Of a stretch of DNA of 64,000 nucleotides, positions 13,649-22,247 are shown piece by piece; positions within the stretch are counted from its first letter, which is position 1; the number at the start of each line of letters is the position of its first letter. The translations under genes and the position numbers were made by a program. Source of the DNA: Orlajensenia sp001423545 (GTDB lineage: Bacteria; Actinomycetota; Actinomycetes; Actinomycetales; Microbacteriaceae); NCBI GenBank assembly GCA_001423545.1, contig LMOK01000002.1:434001-498000 (forward strand), written 5' to 3'. The notes under the pieces were generated by a model. It searched no databases, was not told where the DNA came from, and saw only the letters and a list, made by a program, of their open reading frames with translations.

Positions 13649-15814
13649 ATGACGAACCAGAACAACGACCTGCCGGTCAACCCTCCGGGCATCTCGTTCG
13701 AGGACTGGGCCGCGCTGCTCACGGGCGGACCCAGCGGAACCGGGGGAGGAGCGCCGATGTCGCCGCCGCCGGCGAGTGCTCCCGTGCAGCCGCCGGCCGC
13801 CGCTGTTCCTCCCGCCGTCGTGCCGCCCGTCGCACCAGCTGCCCCGAGTGCTTCGGCATCCGTTCCTCCGCTGCAGCCGTCTCAGGTCTCGCCCGCGGCG
13901 TCGGACCCACTGGCCGAGGCCCTCGAGGCGTCGTGGCGTGAGAGCCTGCGCCAGGAGGCGCTGCGCGACGCGTCGCAGGTGCAGAACCCCGAGCCCCTCG
14001 TCGCGCCCCTCCCGCCGGTGAGCTTCGCGCCGCCCGCGCCCGCGTCGGTCGTCGTTCCGCCCGTCGAGGCGGCTGCATCCGTGGCTCCGCTGGCACCACT
14101 CGCTCCGCTGGCCCCGCCCGTGGCTTCGCCGATCGGCGAATCGCGTCGTTCGCGTCGCGCCGAGATCGCGGCCGAGGCCGGCAACCCCTTCACCGACGGA
14201 TTCGGGACCGAGACGGATGCGGCTCCTCTCGTCGCGCCCGGCGCGCCGACGGCTCCTGAGGCATCCGCGGCCGAGCCCGTGCTCCCGACGGTGCCCGACT
14301 TCTCGAAGACGGCCCCGCTCGACTCGGGACTGTTCCGTTCCGAGCCCGCTGAGCCCGACGCCGTGACGGCTGTGCTGCCGGTGCTGCCGACCGAGGTGAT
14401 CGACATCGCGCCTCCGGTCGCTCCGGTTGCCCCCATCGCCGCCGACGAGCACGTCGCCGCCCCGGACGCCGAGGCATCCGTCTCTGATGCTGTCGAGCAC
14501 GAGCACGAGCACGAGCCCGAGCACGAGCCCGCGGCCGTGAGCGCCGACCTCGTCGCCGCCGATCTCGTCGAGACGGCTCCCACCCACGCACCGGCGCGCG
14601 AGACTCGCGACGTGCGCCCGGAGCGACCCGAGCGTGCGGCATCCGCAGCCCCGGAGAAGTCCGCGGCGCGTGACACCGCCGATCGCGACCTCGTGCACTC
14701 CCTCACCGAGGTCGTGCTGCAGGGCGCATCCGACCTCCACGTCACGGCGAACTCGGCTCCGACCATCCGCATCCACGGTGGCCTCACCCAACTCCCCGGC
14801 CCCGTGTGGACCAGCGACAAGGCGAAGCAGGCCATCTACAGCATCCTGTCGCCGGCGCAGAAGCAGAAGTTCGAGCGCGAACTCGAGCTCGACTTCGCCT
14901 ACGCCATCTCGGAGAACGCTCGTTTCCGCGTCAACATCTACCAGCAGCGCGAGAACGTGGGTGCCGCCTTCCGTCTCATCCCGACCGAGCTGAAGACCCT
15001 CGAAGAGCTGGGTGTTCCCTCCTCTGTGGGCCGCTTCGCCACCCTTCCGCGCGGGCTCGTCCTCATCACGGGCCCGACGGGTTCCGGCAAGTCGACCACC
15101 CTCGCCGCCCTCATCGACCTGGTGAACTCCACCCGGGCCGACCACATCGTGACGGTCGAGGACCCGATCGAGTTCATGCACAACCACAAGAAGTCGCTGG
15201 TCAACCAGCGCGAGGTCGGCCACGACACCCACAGCTTCGCCGCCGCCCTCAAGCACGTGCTGCGTCAGGACCCCGACGTCATCCTCGTCGGCGAGCTCCG
15301 CGACCTGGAGACCATCTCCGTCGCCCTCACGGCCGCTGAGACCGGCCACCTCGTCTTCGCGACGCTGCACACGCAGAGCGCCGCCCAGACCATCGACCGC
15401 ATCATCGACGTCTACCCGCCGCACCAGCAGAACCAGGTGCGCGCGCAGCTGGCGGCGACCCTCAAGGGCGTCGTGACGCAGACGCTGGTGAAGCGGGCGA
15501 GTGGACAGGGACGTGTGGTCGCAACCGAGATCCTGATCACCACGCCGGCCATCGCCAACCTCGTGCGCGAGGGCCAGACCTTCCAGGTGCCCTCGGCCAT
15601 GCAGGCGGGTCGTGCGCATGGCATGCACACCCTCGACCAGCACCTCGCTGAGCTGGTCAACTCGGGCAAGATCACCCGAGAGGCCGGCTTCGAGAAGTCG
15701 AACGACCGCGAGAGCCTCAAGCAGCTCATCCAGCGCGACGACAATGCCGGCCCCGGAGCCAGCCTCGACGGCATCGACTTCGGAGACGCGTTCTCCTCGA
15801 AGGAGCAGTACTGA
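13649..15814 (+). CDS. pilT: Retraction ATPase PilT with a long disordered N-terminal extension
   Basis: This protein has 721 residues, against about 350-370 for ordinary PilT. Residues 345-700 hold the whole retraction motor: Walker A GPTGSGKST near residue 475, Asp box and Walker B (QDPDVILVGELRDLE), and the retraction signature AIANLVREGQTFQVPSAMQ near the C-terminus. The tetracysteine of extension motors is absent. Residues 1-344 are low complexity, rich in proline, alanine, valine and acidic residues, with APLAPLAPLAP and EHEHEHEPEHEP runs; only the first 25 residues (ISFEDWAALL) look foldable. ATG at 13649 follows GGAG by six bases. The stop codon overlaps the pilC start by one base. 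It would retract pili by removing pilin subunits. Confidence 0.92.
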   Translation: MTNQNNDLPVNPPGISFEDWAALLTGGPSGTGGGAPMSPPPASAPVQPPAAAVPPAVVPPVAPAAPSASASVPPLQPSQVSPAASDPLAEALEASWRESLRQEALRDASQVQNPEPLVAPLPPVSFAPPAPASVVVPPVEAAASVAPLAPLAPLAPPVASPIGESRRSRRAEIAAEAGNPFTDGFGTETDAAPLVAPGAPTAPEASAAEPVLPTVPDFSKTAPLDSGLFRSEPAEPDAVTAVLPVLPTEVIDIAPPVAPVAPIAADEHVAAPDAEASVSDAVEHEHEHEPEHEPAAVSADLVAADLVETAPTHAPARETRDVRPERPERAASAAPEKSAARDTADRDLVHSLTEVVLQGASDLHVTANSAPTIRIHGGLTQLPGPVWTSDKAKQAIYSILSPAQKQKFERELELDFAYAISENARFRVNIYQQRENVGAAFRLIPTELKTLEELGVPSSVGRFATLPRGLVLITGPTGSGKSTTLAALIDLVNSTRADHIVTVEDPIEFMHNHKKSLVNQREVGHDTHSFAAALKHVLRQDPDVILVGELRDLETISVALTAAETGHLVFATLHTQSAAQTIDRIIDVYPPHQQNQVRAQLAATLKGVVTQTLVKRASGQGRVVATEILITTPAIANLVREGQTFQVPSAMQAGRAHGMHTLDQHLAELVNSGKITREAGFEKSNDRESLKQLIQRDDNAGPGASLDGIDFGDAFSSKEQY

Positions 15815-17043
15815 TGTCGACGGCCCTGCAGTTCGACTACAAGGGTCGGGATGCCGGAGGCAAGGTCGTCTCCGGACGCATCGACGCCTCGAGCCAGACC
15901 GTCGCGGTGGGACGCGTCCGCTCCATGGGCCTGTCGCCGATCTCGGTAGACGAGTTCAAGGGCGGGTCCGGGCTCCAGATGGAGATCTCCTTCGGAGGCT
16001 CCGGCAAGCGCGTGAAGCTCAAGGACCTGTCGGTGATGAGCCGGCAGATGGCCACGATGATCGCCGCGGGTCTGTCCCTGCTCCGCACCCTCACGATCCT
16101 GTCGGAGCAGACCGAGAACAAGACCCTCGCCTCGACCCTCGCCTCGGTGCGGGCGGAGATCGAGTCGGGCGGCTCGCTGTCGAGCGGCATGCAGAAGAAC
16201 CCCACTGTCTTCCCGCCGATCATGATCTACCTCGTGAAGGCCGGTGAGACCGGCGGATTCCTGGAGAAGGCGCTCGAGTCCGTCGCCGAGAGCTTTGAGT
16301 CGCAGGTCAAGCTGCAGAGCACCATCAAGTCGGCGCTGACCTACCCCGTCGCCGTGCTCTGCATCGCCATCCTCGCGATGTTCGGCATGCTCATCTTCAT
16401 CGTGCCGGTGTTCTCGAAGATGTTCAAAGATCTCGGCAGCGAGCTCCCGCTTCCGACGCAGGTGCTCGTGGTGCTGTCGAACCAGATGGTCTGGCTCGTG
16501 CCGACGATCGTGATCGGCAGCATTGTGTTCGGCATCTGGTGGCGGAAGAACAAGCACACGGACCAGGTGCGCAACGTCGTCGACCCGTTGAAGCTCAAGT
16601 TGCCCGTCTTCGGGCCGCTGATGAAGAAGCTCGCGATCGCCCGCTTCACCCGCAACCTCGCCACCATGATGGGGTCGGGCGTGCCCATCCTGCAGTCGCT
16701 CGCCATCGTGGGGGAGACCTCGGGCAACATGGTCATCCAGAACGCTCTGGATCGCGTCAGTGAGTCGGTCAGGCAGGGCAAGTCGATCGCCGAGCCCATG
16801 TCGCGCGAGGAGATCTTCCCGCCCATGCTCGTGCAGATGGTCGCCGTCGGTGAGGACTCGGGGTCGCTGGAGACCATGCTCGGCAAGGTCGCCGACTTCT
16901 ACGACGAAGAGGTGCAATCCGCCGCGGAGCAGCTCACGGCCATGATCGAGCCGATCATGATCGTCTTCATCGGAGGCATCATCGGCTCGATGATCGTCGC
17001 CCTCTACATGCCGATGTTCAGCGTCTTCGAGGCCATCAAGTAA
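15814..17043 (+). CDS. pilC: Type IV pilus inner-membrane platform protein PilC (GspF family)
   Basis: This 409-residue platform protein has two T2SSF domains (about residues 70-190 and 275-395). Membrane segments follow the first domain (AVLCIAILAMFGMLIFIVPVF and the VWLVPTIVIG segment) and lie near the C-terminus (PIMIVFIGGIIGSMIVALYM). The family couples the PilB and PilT motors to pilin movement in the membrane. The ATG at 15814 shares one base with the pilT stop, so translation is coupled. After it comes a 201-base gap with RNA structure before the major pilin gene. Confidence 0.95.
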   Translation: MSTALQFDYKGRDAGGKVVSGRIDASSQTVAVGRVRSMGLSPISVDEFKGGSGLQMEISFGGSGKRVKLKDLSVMSRQMATMIAAGLSLLRTLTILSEQTENKTLASTLASVRAEIESGGSLSSGMQKNPTVFPPIMIYLVKAGETGGFLEKALESVAESFESQVKLQSTIKSALTYPVAVLCIAILAMFGMLIFIVPVFSKMFKDLGSELPLPTQVLVVLSNQMVWLVPTIVIGSIVFGIWWRKNKHTDQVRNVVDPLKLKLPVFGPLMKKLAIARFTRNLATMMGSGVPILQSLAIVGETSGNMVIQNALDRVSESVRQGKSIAEPMSREEIFPPMLVQMVAVGEDSGSLETMLGKVADFYDEEVQSAAEQLTAMIEPIMIVFIGGIIGSMIVALYMPMFSVFEAIK

Positions 17044-17104
17044 CAGCCGGCAGTCGCTCGCGCCCGCGGGCTGTCTCCGGCGCGCCATCGGGCCGGATGC
17101 GACC

Positions 17105-17167
17105 CCCCGCAACTGGGGCCAGTTTCGCCCGGATTCACCCCCTTACAAGGGATTCTGCTGGTGAATC
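17105..17167 (+). promoter_or_regulatory. Structured leader before the major pilin gene
   Basis: The gap between pilC and pilA contains GATTCACC (17132-17139) pairing perfectly with GGTGAATC (17160-17167). Inside it is a small hairpin CCCT-TACA-AGGG (17140-17151). A second hairpin, CCCC/GGGG, lies at 17105-17118. No clear -10/-35 pair was seen. Such structure could set pilin expression above its operon neighbours or end the pilBTC transcript. Confidence 0.4.
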
Positions 17168-17244
17168 GGCCCCCAATACCATCGCATCTGACGGATCCGA
17201 ACCCGTCGCCCCTCCATCACTCCCTACATTGATTGGACACTCCT

Positions 17245-17640
17245 GTGACCCGTTTCATCCAGGCGCTGAACAAGCGTCGCACCGGCCTCGAAGGCAACCA
17301 GAAGGGCTTCACGCTCATCGAGCTCCTGGTCGTCGTGCTCATCATCGGCGTCCTCGCCGCGATCGCCATCCCGATCTACCTCGGCCAGCAGGACTCGGCC
17401 AAGGACAGCGCCGTCGAGGCCGCGGTCACCAACGCCAAGACCGCTGTCGTGGCTGAGCTCGTTGGCGGCGGCGACTTCCCCGCCTCCATGGCTGACGTCG
17501 AGGCCTACACGCCCAGCGCCGACATCACGGTCGAGCTCGACGGCGACTCCACCGGATTCACCATCACCGGTGACTGGGCCGACGGTGGCGAGCACGAGTA
17601 CACCATCACGGACACCGGCGCCGCGGTCAAGACTCCGTAG
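17245..17640 (+). CDS. pilA: Type IV pilin, probably the major subunit
   Basis: This 131-residue prepilin has a 21-residue leader ending in KG, then FTLIELLVVVLIIGVLAA, the class III signal with glutamate at mature position 5. A globular domain of about 85 residues follows, without cysteine and rich in Asp, Thr and Gly. Processing by the downstream PilD peptidase would leave about 110 residues. GTG at 17245 is chosen over the in-frame TTG at 17233; neither has a strong ribosome site. Its size, the lack of extra domains and its position directly after pilBTC make it the likely main fibre subunit. Confidence 0.9.
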   Translation: MTRFIQALNKRRTGLEGNQKGFTLIELLVVVLIIGVLAAIAIPIYLGQQDSAKDSAVEAAVTNAKTAVVAELVGGGDFPASMADVEAYTPSADITVELDGDSTGFTITGDWADGGEHEYTITDTGAAVKTP

Positions 17641-17674
17641 CGTCGGCGTTCGAAAGAGTCCATCGGATCCCACG

Positions 17675-18091
17675 ATGACCCCAGCTGCCGAAGCCACGCT
17701 CGTCACCGACGAGCGTGGCTTCGGCATGGTCGAAATCCTGGTCTCGATGTTCCTCCTGGCCGTCCTCGCGGTGGCCTTCCTCCCGGTCATGATCCAGGCG
17801 ATGGTCCTCAGTCGGGACAACGCCAGCGTCGCTTCCGCCACGCAACTGCTCTCCACCGAGTTCGACCGGGCTCGCAAGGCTGACGCCACCTGCTCGTCGG
17901 TCAACCTGATCTCCACGGGTGGCGTGAGCATCGCGACCGCCGACTCCGACTTCACCGTCGCCCGAACCGTCACCGGTTCCTGCACGGCTCTTCCCAAGAC
18001 CTTCTCGGTGACCGTCACCGTCACCGATGTGGACTCCGGCCGGCCCCTCGCCTCCGGGACCACGCTCCTCCTCGTCAAGACGGCCTCCTGA
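17675..18091 (+). CDS. Minor pilin with prepilin signal (PilV-like)
   Basis: This 138-residue protein has a prepilin cleavage site after DERG followed by FGMVEILVSMFLLAVLAVAF, with glutamate at mature position 5. The globular part is about 100 residues, Ser/Thr/Val-rich, with two cysteines that could form a disulfide outside the cell. ATG at 17675 is the only sensible start. It lies 34 bases after pilA, and its stop overlaps the next start by one base. By position and form it is a minor pilin that would help prime or tip the fibre; the exact subtype is inferred. Confidence 0.85.
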   Translation: MTPAAEATLVTDERGFGMVEILVSMFLLAVLAVAFLPVMIQAMVLSRDNASVASATQLLSTEFDRARKADATCSSVNLISTGGVSIATADSDFTVARTVTGSCTALPKTFSVTVTVTDVDSGRPLASGTTLLLVKTAS

Positions 18092-18666
18092 TGGCGGCCA
18101 GACGCCTCCGGCCGGCGGATGTCACCGGAGAGGACGGCTTCACCCTGGTGGAGCTGATCGTCTACTGCGGACTGATGGTGCTCGTGCTCACCATCGCGGG
18201 CGGCTTCCTGATCAACAGCATCCGGGTGGAGAACGTCGTGACCGACACCACGAACGCATCGAGCGGCGCGCAGAACGCGTCGTCGGCCGTCAAACAGGCC
18301 GTGCGCGACGCCGTCGACGTCCAGGTCTCCACACCGGGCGATGTGCTCAAGGTGCGCACCATGCGCACAGACACTGCCGTCGCCGACTGGACCTGCGTGC
18401 AGTTCCGCTACCTCGACGGCACGATCCAGATGGCCAAGTCGCCTACGAAGTTCTCCCTCTGGAGCCCCACGAATCCCAGTTGGCTCACCCTGACCGACAA
18501 TGTCACGCCGGGATCGGCCGGGCTCTTCGCCGCCGTCGCCAACGGAGTGTCCTTCGACTTCACCGTCGCCGAGCCCGAGGGCCACCCGACGACCATCAAG
18601 ACCTCCGTGCTCAAACGCGGCAATTCCGTCACCTCCGTCACAGGATCGAGCGTCACATGTTTCTGA
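18091..18666 (+). CDS. Minor pilin with prepilin signal (PilW-like)
   Basis: This 191-residue protein has a short leader ending GEDG and then FTLVELIVYCGLMVLVLTIAG, a standard class III signal with glutamate at mature position 5. The soluble part includes an Asn/Ser/Ala-rich helix extension and a C-terminal beta region ending in a terminal Cys-Phe. The ATG shares a base with the previous stop, and the 3' end overlaps the next gene by 10 bases. It is probably one of the initiation-complex minor pilins; the subtype cannot be fixed from sequence alone. Confidence 0.84.
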   Translation: MAARRLRPADVTGEDGFTLVELIVYCGLMVLVLTIAGGFLINSIRVENVVTDTTNASSGAQNASSAVKQAVRDAVDVQVSTPGDVLKVRTMRTDTAVADWTCVQFRYLDGTIQMAKSPTKFSLWSPTNPSWLTLTDNVTPGSAGLFAAVANGVSFDFTVAEPEGHPTTIKTSVLKRGNSVTSVTGSSVTCF

Positions 18667-20333
18667 AGTTCCCCCGCTTCAGCTCTCTGCGCACCGACGA
18701 GAGCGGCTCGGCCCTGGCCGCCGTGATCGGTGTCGTCGGAGTCATGCTCGTCGTCACCACCCTCGTCGGCTCCGTGACCTTCAACGCCATCGCCATCACC
18801 AACACCACCAAGGGCGGCGTGCAGGCTCACGCCGTGGCCGAGGCGGGCATTGACGAGGCGACCTCGATCCTGCTTCACGGCGGTTGCCCGAACGGCGCCG
18901 GTGCCGACCTCGACTACACCGTGCAGGTGCTCACCACGACCTCGGCGACGCCGACCGGCTTCAGCGGCGGATGCCCGAACGCGACGACGAAGTACGTGAT
19001 GCTGCGCTCCACCGGCCGAGCCGCCGAAGTCGCCGGCCTCGCCGGCCAGGGCAAGTCCATCGTCGAGTCGGTCTTCACCTGGATCCCGGGAACATCATCG
19101 ATCACGGGTTCCGGCACGGCCGTCTACTCCTACAACTCCGGCGTCATCAACGACGCCGACCTGCTGCAGGACGCCACGATCCCGGCCGACGTGCAGATCA
19201 AGACCGGCAGCATCTCCTGCACCTCGGGCACCCTGATCCAGGGCAGCATCGTGCTCCAGGGTGGCAACGGTACCGTGGAGAACAGCTGCGAGGTCAACGG
19301 ATCGCTGCGCGCATCGGGGTCCGCGACAGTGCGCGGTATCGTCCACGGCGACGTCATCGCCGCCGGCGTCGGATTCGCGTCCGGCGACCAGACGTTCACG
19401 GCCGCCGATGGCAGGATCGACGGCAACGTCGCCAGCCGCGGGCGTATCACCCTCGACAACAGCTCGGTCATCGGCGGTTCGGTCATCTCCGGTCCCGGAG
19501 CCGGTACGTCGACAGTCAATCCGAATTCCAGGGTCGGTGGCAGCTTCACCCTCGCCGGTGACGTGAGCACGTGGGCCACGCGTTGTCCGTCCCCGAACAA
19601 CACCTGGGATGCGGCCGGAAACGCCTGCTCACTGTCGCAGGCAGGCGGCAAGGTCGTCACGGGGCTGGTGCGCACAGGCATCACAGGGATCCCCGCGCCC
19701 ACCGTCCCGACGGTCCCGAACTGGACCGACATCGACTTCGTCCCCGCAGACTGGACCTCGGCCGGCTACGCCATCCAGACCTGGATCGGTAGTTGCACCG
19801 TCGACAACACCGCGGCCAACAAGGCGTTCCTCAACACGATGATGACCTCGGTGAGTCCCGTCGTCATCGACGCCCGCGCCTGCCCGAAGGTGCTCATCAG
19901 CTCCTCGGCCGCCTACACCTTCACCCTGAAGACCGACATCGCCATCGTCGCGAAGGGCTTCGGACTCGAGAACGCCACCATTCGCTCCGACTCCTCCACT
20001 CCGCGCCAGATGCGCTTCTTCGTTCCCGACGTCACCCCCAACGGCATTCCGACGTGCTCGGGCCCGACCTTCGACATCAACAGTGGTGTGAGGGTGCAGA
20101 CGCCGGCAGCGGCTCTCATCTACACGCCATGCCAGGTCAAGAACTCCACGAACAAGTGGCGCGGCCAGTTCTACGCAGGATCCGTGGCCTTCGACTCGGC
20201 ATCCGGCCTCACCGCCTCGCCCATCGGCATGCCCGGCTACGACTTCACGACGGGCGCGCCCAGTGCTCCCGGACCGGGCGGAACCCTGGGCAACCTCGGC
20301 GACCGCATCTCCCTCCGGGACTACACGCCATGA
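18657..20333 (+). CDS. Large pilus-associated protein with polymer-forming (bactofilin-like) repeats
   Basis: This 558-residue protein begins with a short charged stretch (LRTDESG) and then a 23-residue hydrophobic segment (ALAAVIGVVGVMLVVTTLVG) like a prepilin, but without the position-5 glutamate. An alpha/beta region follows. At about residues 175-300 there is a series of short G-N-V / G-S-V / G-D-V-I-A-A-G turns typical of bactofilin-type beta helices (GSIVLQGGNGTVENS, GIVHGDVIAAG, RIDGNVASRGRITL, SVIGGSVISG). The C-terminal 230 residues are Pro/Thr/Ser-rich. Ten cysteines, all after the membrane segment, suggest disulfides outside the cell. It lies among the minor pilins and is directly coupled to pilD, so a PilX-like or tip adhesin role is likely but inferred. 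Confidence 0.8.
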   Translation: MFLKFPRFSSLRTDESGSALAAVIGVVGVMLVVTTLVGSVTFNAIAITNTTKGGVQAHAVAEAGIDEATSILLHGGCPNGAGADLDYTVQVLTTTSATPTGFSGGCPNATTKYVMLRSTGRAAEVAGLAGQGKSIVESVFTWIPGTSSITGSGTAVYSYNSGVINDADLLQDATIPADVQIKTGSISCTSGTLIQGSIVLQGGNGTVENSCEVNGSLRASGSATVRGIVHGDVIAAGVGFASGDQTFTAADGRIDGNVASRGRITLDNSSVIGGSVISGPGAGTSTVNPNSRVGGSFTLAGDVSTWATRCPSPNNTWDAAGNACSLSQAGGKVVTGLVRTGITGIPAPTVPTVPNWTDIDFVPADWTSAGYAIQTWIGSCTVDNTAANKAFLNTMMTSVSPVVIDARACPKVLISSSAAYTFTLKTDIAIVAKGFGLENATIRSDSSTPRQMRFFVPDVTPNGIPTCSGPTFDINSGVRVQTPAAALIYTPCQVKNSTNKWRGQFYAGSVAFDSASGLTASPIGMPGYDFTTGAPSAPGPGGTLGNLGDRISLRDYTP

Positions 20334-21166
20334 CGCTCGTACCCGTCGCCATCGTCGGGGTGTTCGGCGCCCTCATCGGATCGTTCCTCAACGTGGTCGT
20401 CTACCGCGTGCCCCGGAAGCTCTCGGTCGTCTCGCCTCCCAGCGCCTGCCCGAACTGCGGCATGCAGATCAAGGCATATGACAACGTGCCGGTGATCTCC
20501 TGGCTGTTCCTGCGCGGGCGGTGCCGGGGATGCAGCACGCGCATCTCCGTGCGCTACCCGCTCGTCGAGCTCGGCACAGCCGCACTCTTCGTCCTCGTCG
20601 CGGTCGTCTTCGCCCCTGCAGTCATCGCCGCGACAACGGCGCCCGACCTGATCGCAGCGCTCCTCGTCCTGGTGGCGTACCTCTACCTCGCGGCCGTGTC
20701 GATCGCCCTCGCCCTCATCGACCTCGACACGCACACGCTTCCGAACCGCATCATCCTCCCGTCGTACATCGTGCCTGCGGTGCTGCTGTCAGCGGCCGCC
20801 GTGGTGACGGGGGACTGGACGCGACTGGGCACGGCGGGGTTCGGGCTGCTCATCCTGGGCGGCCTCTACCTCGTGCTCCACCTCGTCTCGCCGCGGGGCA
20901 TGGGCGGCGGCGACGTCAAGCTCGCCGGCGTCCTCGGCATCTACCTCGGGTGGATGGGCTGGGGGGCCCTGATCGTCGGCGGCCTCTCCGCCTTCCTGCT
21001 GGGCGGCCTGTTCGGCATCATCCTGCTTCTGGCGAAGCGCGCCGGTCGCACGTCCGGCATCCCCTTCGGCCCCTGGATGCTTCTCGGCGCCTGGATCGGC
21101 ATCCTCGCCGGATCCGCCCTGTGGGCGGCCTACCTCTCGTTGTTCGGCCTGGCGGTCGCATCGTGA
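20330..21166 (+). CDS. pilD: Prepilin peptidase / N-methyltransferase (type 4)
   Basis: This 278-residue polytopic membrane protease cleaves the leaders of the pilins encoded just upstream and methylates the new N-terminus. The N-terminal methyltransferase region has the zinc-type tetracysteine Cys40, Cys43, Cys65 and Cys68. The two catalytic aspartates lie in LIDLDTHTLPNRI and GMGGGDVKL (the G-x-G-D motif of the family). About eight membrane segments are visible. The ATG overlaps the previous stop (ATGA), implying coupled translation. Confidence 0.94.
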   Translation: MTLVPVAIVGVFGALIGSFLNVVVYRVPRKLSVVSPPSACPNCGMQIKAYDNVPVISWLFLRGRCRGCSTRISVRYPLVELGTAALFVLVAVVFAPAVIAATTAPDLIAALLVLVAYLYLAAVSIALALIDLDTHTLPNRIILPSYIVPAVLLSAAAVVTGDWTRLGTAGFGLLILGGLYLVLHLVSPRGMGGGDVKLAGVLGIYLGWMGWGALIVGGLSAFLLGGLFGIILLLAKRAGRTSGIPFGPWMLLGAWIGILAGSALWAAYLSLFGLAVAS

Positions 21167-21194
21167 ATCTCAGATCAGAAGAAGGAGCACGCTG

Positions 21195-22247
21195 ATGCCA
21201 GCTTCCATCGTCGGTGTCGATTTCGGCAGTCGCGTGCTTCGCGCTGTCGAACTCAGCGACACGAACAAGGCGCGCATGACCATCGAGCGCTACAACCAGA
21301 TCGAGATCCCGGAAGGGGCGATCATCCGTGGCGAGGTGATGGAGCCCAACACCGTCGCCACGGCGCTCCGCAAGCTGTGGGCCACCGGCGGGTTCAAGAG
21401 CAAGACGATCGCGATGGGCATCGGCAACCACAAGGTGCTCGCCCGCGACCTCGTGATGCCGGCCATGTCGCGCGCCAGGATGCGCGAGGCGCTTCCTTTC
21501 CACGTACAGGACGTCATCCCGATGCCCGTGTCCGAGGCGATCCTCGACTTCTATCCCGTCGAGCAGACGATGACCGAGAACGGCCCTCAGGTGCAGGGCC
21601 TTCTCGTCGCCGCCGCGAAGGAGGCCGTCCTGGGCAACGTGCGAGCCGCGCGGCTCGCGGGCCTCACGACCGTCGACGTCGACCTGCTCCCCTTCGCCAT
21701 CTCCCGTGTCGCGTTCAACCAGCAGAACTCGCCCGGAAGCGTCGTCCTCGTCGACGTCGGCGCCGGCACCACGACGGTCGTCGTCGCGCATGACGGCATC
21801 CCGCAGTTCCTGCGCATCATCCCGACGGGCAGCAGCGATCTCACCACGACGCTCGCGACCCGGTTGGAGACGGATGCAGGCAAGGCCGAGGTCATCAAGC
21901 GCCAGATCGGACTCTCGGCAGTTCCCGTCGCCCCCGAGAACCAGCGTGCGCTCGAGATCATCTACGAGGTCACCGGAGAGCTGCTGGCCAGCATCCGCAA
22001 CACCATCACGTACTACTCGAACACGCGCCCGCACCGCACACCGCAGCGCATCATCATCACGGGCGGCGGTTCGACGCTCAGCGGGTTCGACCGTGCGCTC
22101 GGTGAGATGACGCGGCTGCCGGTCGAGCATGCCGATCCGTTCACCCGCTTCACCCTGGCGAAACGGCTGGATGCCCGCGTGCTCAAGGGCTTCGGCTCCT
22201 CGGCCAGCGCCGCCCTCGGCCTCGCAGCGGCGGCGGTGGCAGCATGA
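21195..22247 (+). CDS. pilM: Type IV pilus assembly protein PilM
   Basis: This 350-residue cytoplasmic protein has the actin-like (FtsA/MreB) fold: phosphate-1 IVGVDFGSRVLRAVEL near the N-terminus, phosphate-2 SVVLVDVGAGTTTVVVA at about residues 180-196, and the adenosine motif RIIITGGGSTLSGFD near residue 285. PilM binds the N-terminal tail of PilN and links the cytoplasmic motors to the membrane alignment complex. AAGGAG precedes the ATG at 21195. The stop overlaps the pilN start by four bases. Confidence 0.92.
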   Translation: MPASIVGVDFGSRVLRAVELSDTNKARMTIERYNQIEIPEGAIIRGEVMEPNTVATALRKLWATGGFKSKTIAMGIGNHKVLARDLVMPAMSRARMREALPFHVQDVIPMPVSEAILDFYPVEQTMTENGPQVQGLLVAAAKEAVLGNVRAARLAGLTTVDVDLLPFAISRVAFNQQNSPGSVVLVDVGAGTTTVVVAHDGIPQFLRIIPTGSSDLTTTLATRLETDAGKAEVIKRQIGLSAVPVAPENQRALEIIYEVTGELLASIRNTITYYSNTRPHRTPQRIIITGGGSTLSGFDRALGEMTRLPVEHADPFTRFTLAKRLDARVLKGFGSSASAALGLAAAAVAA

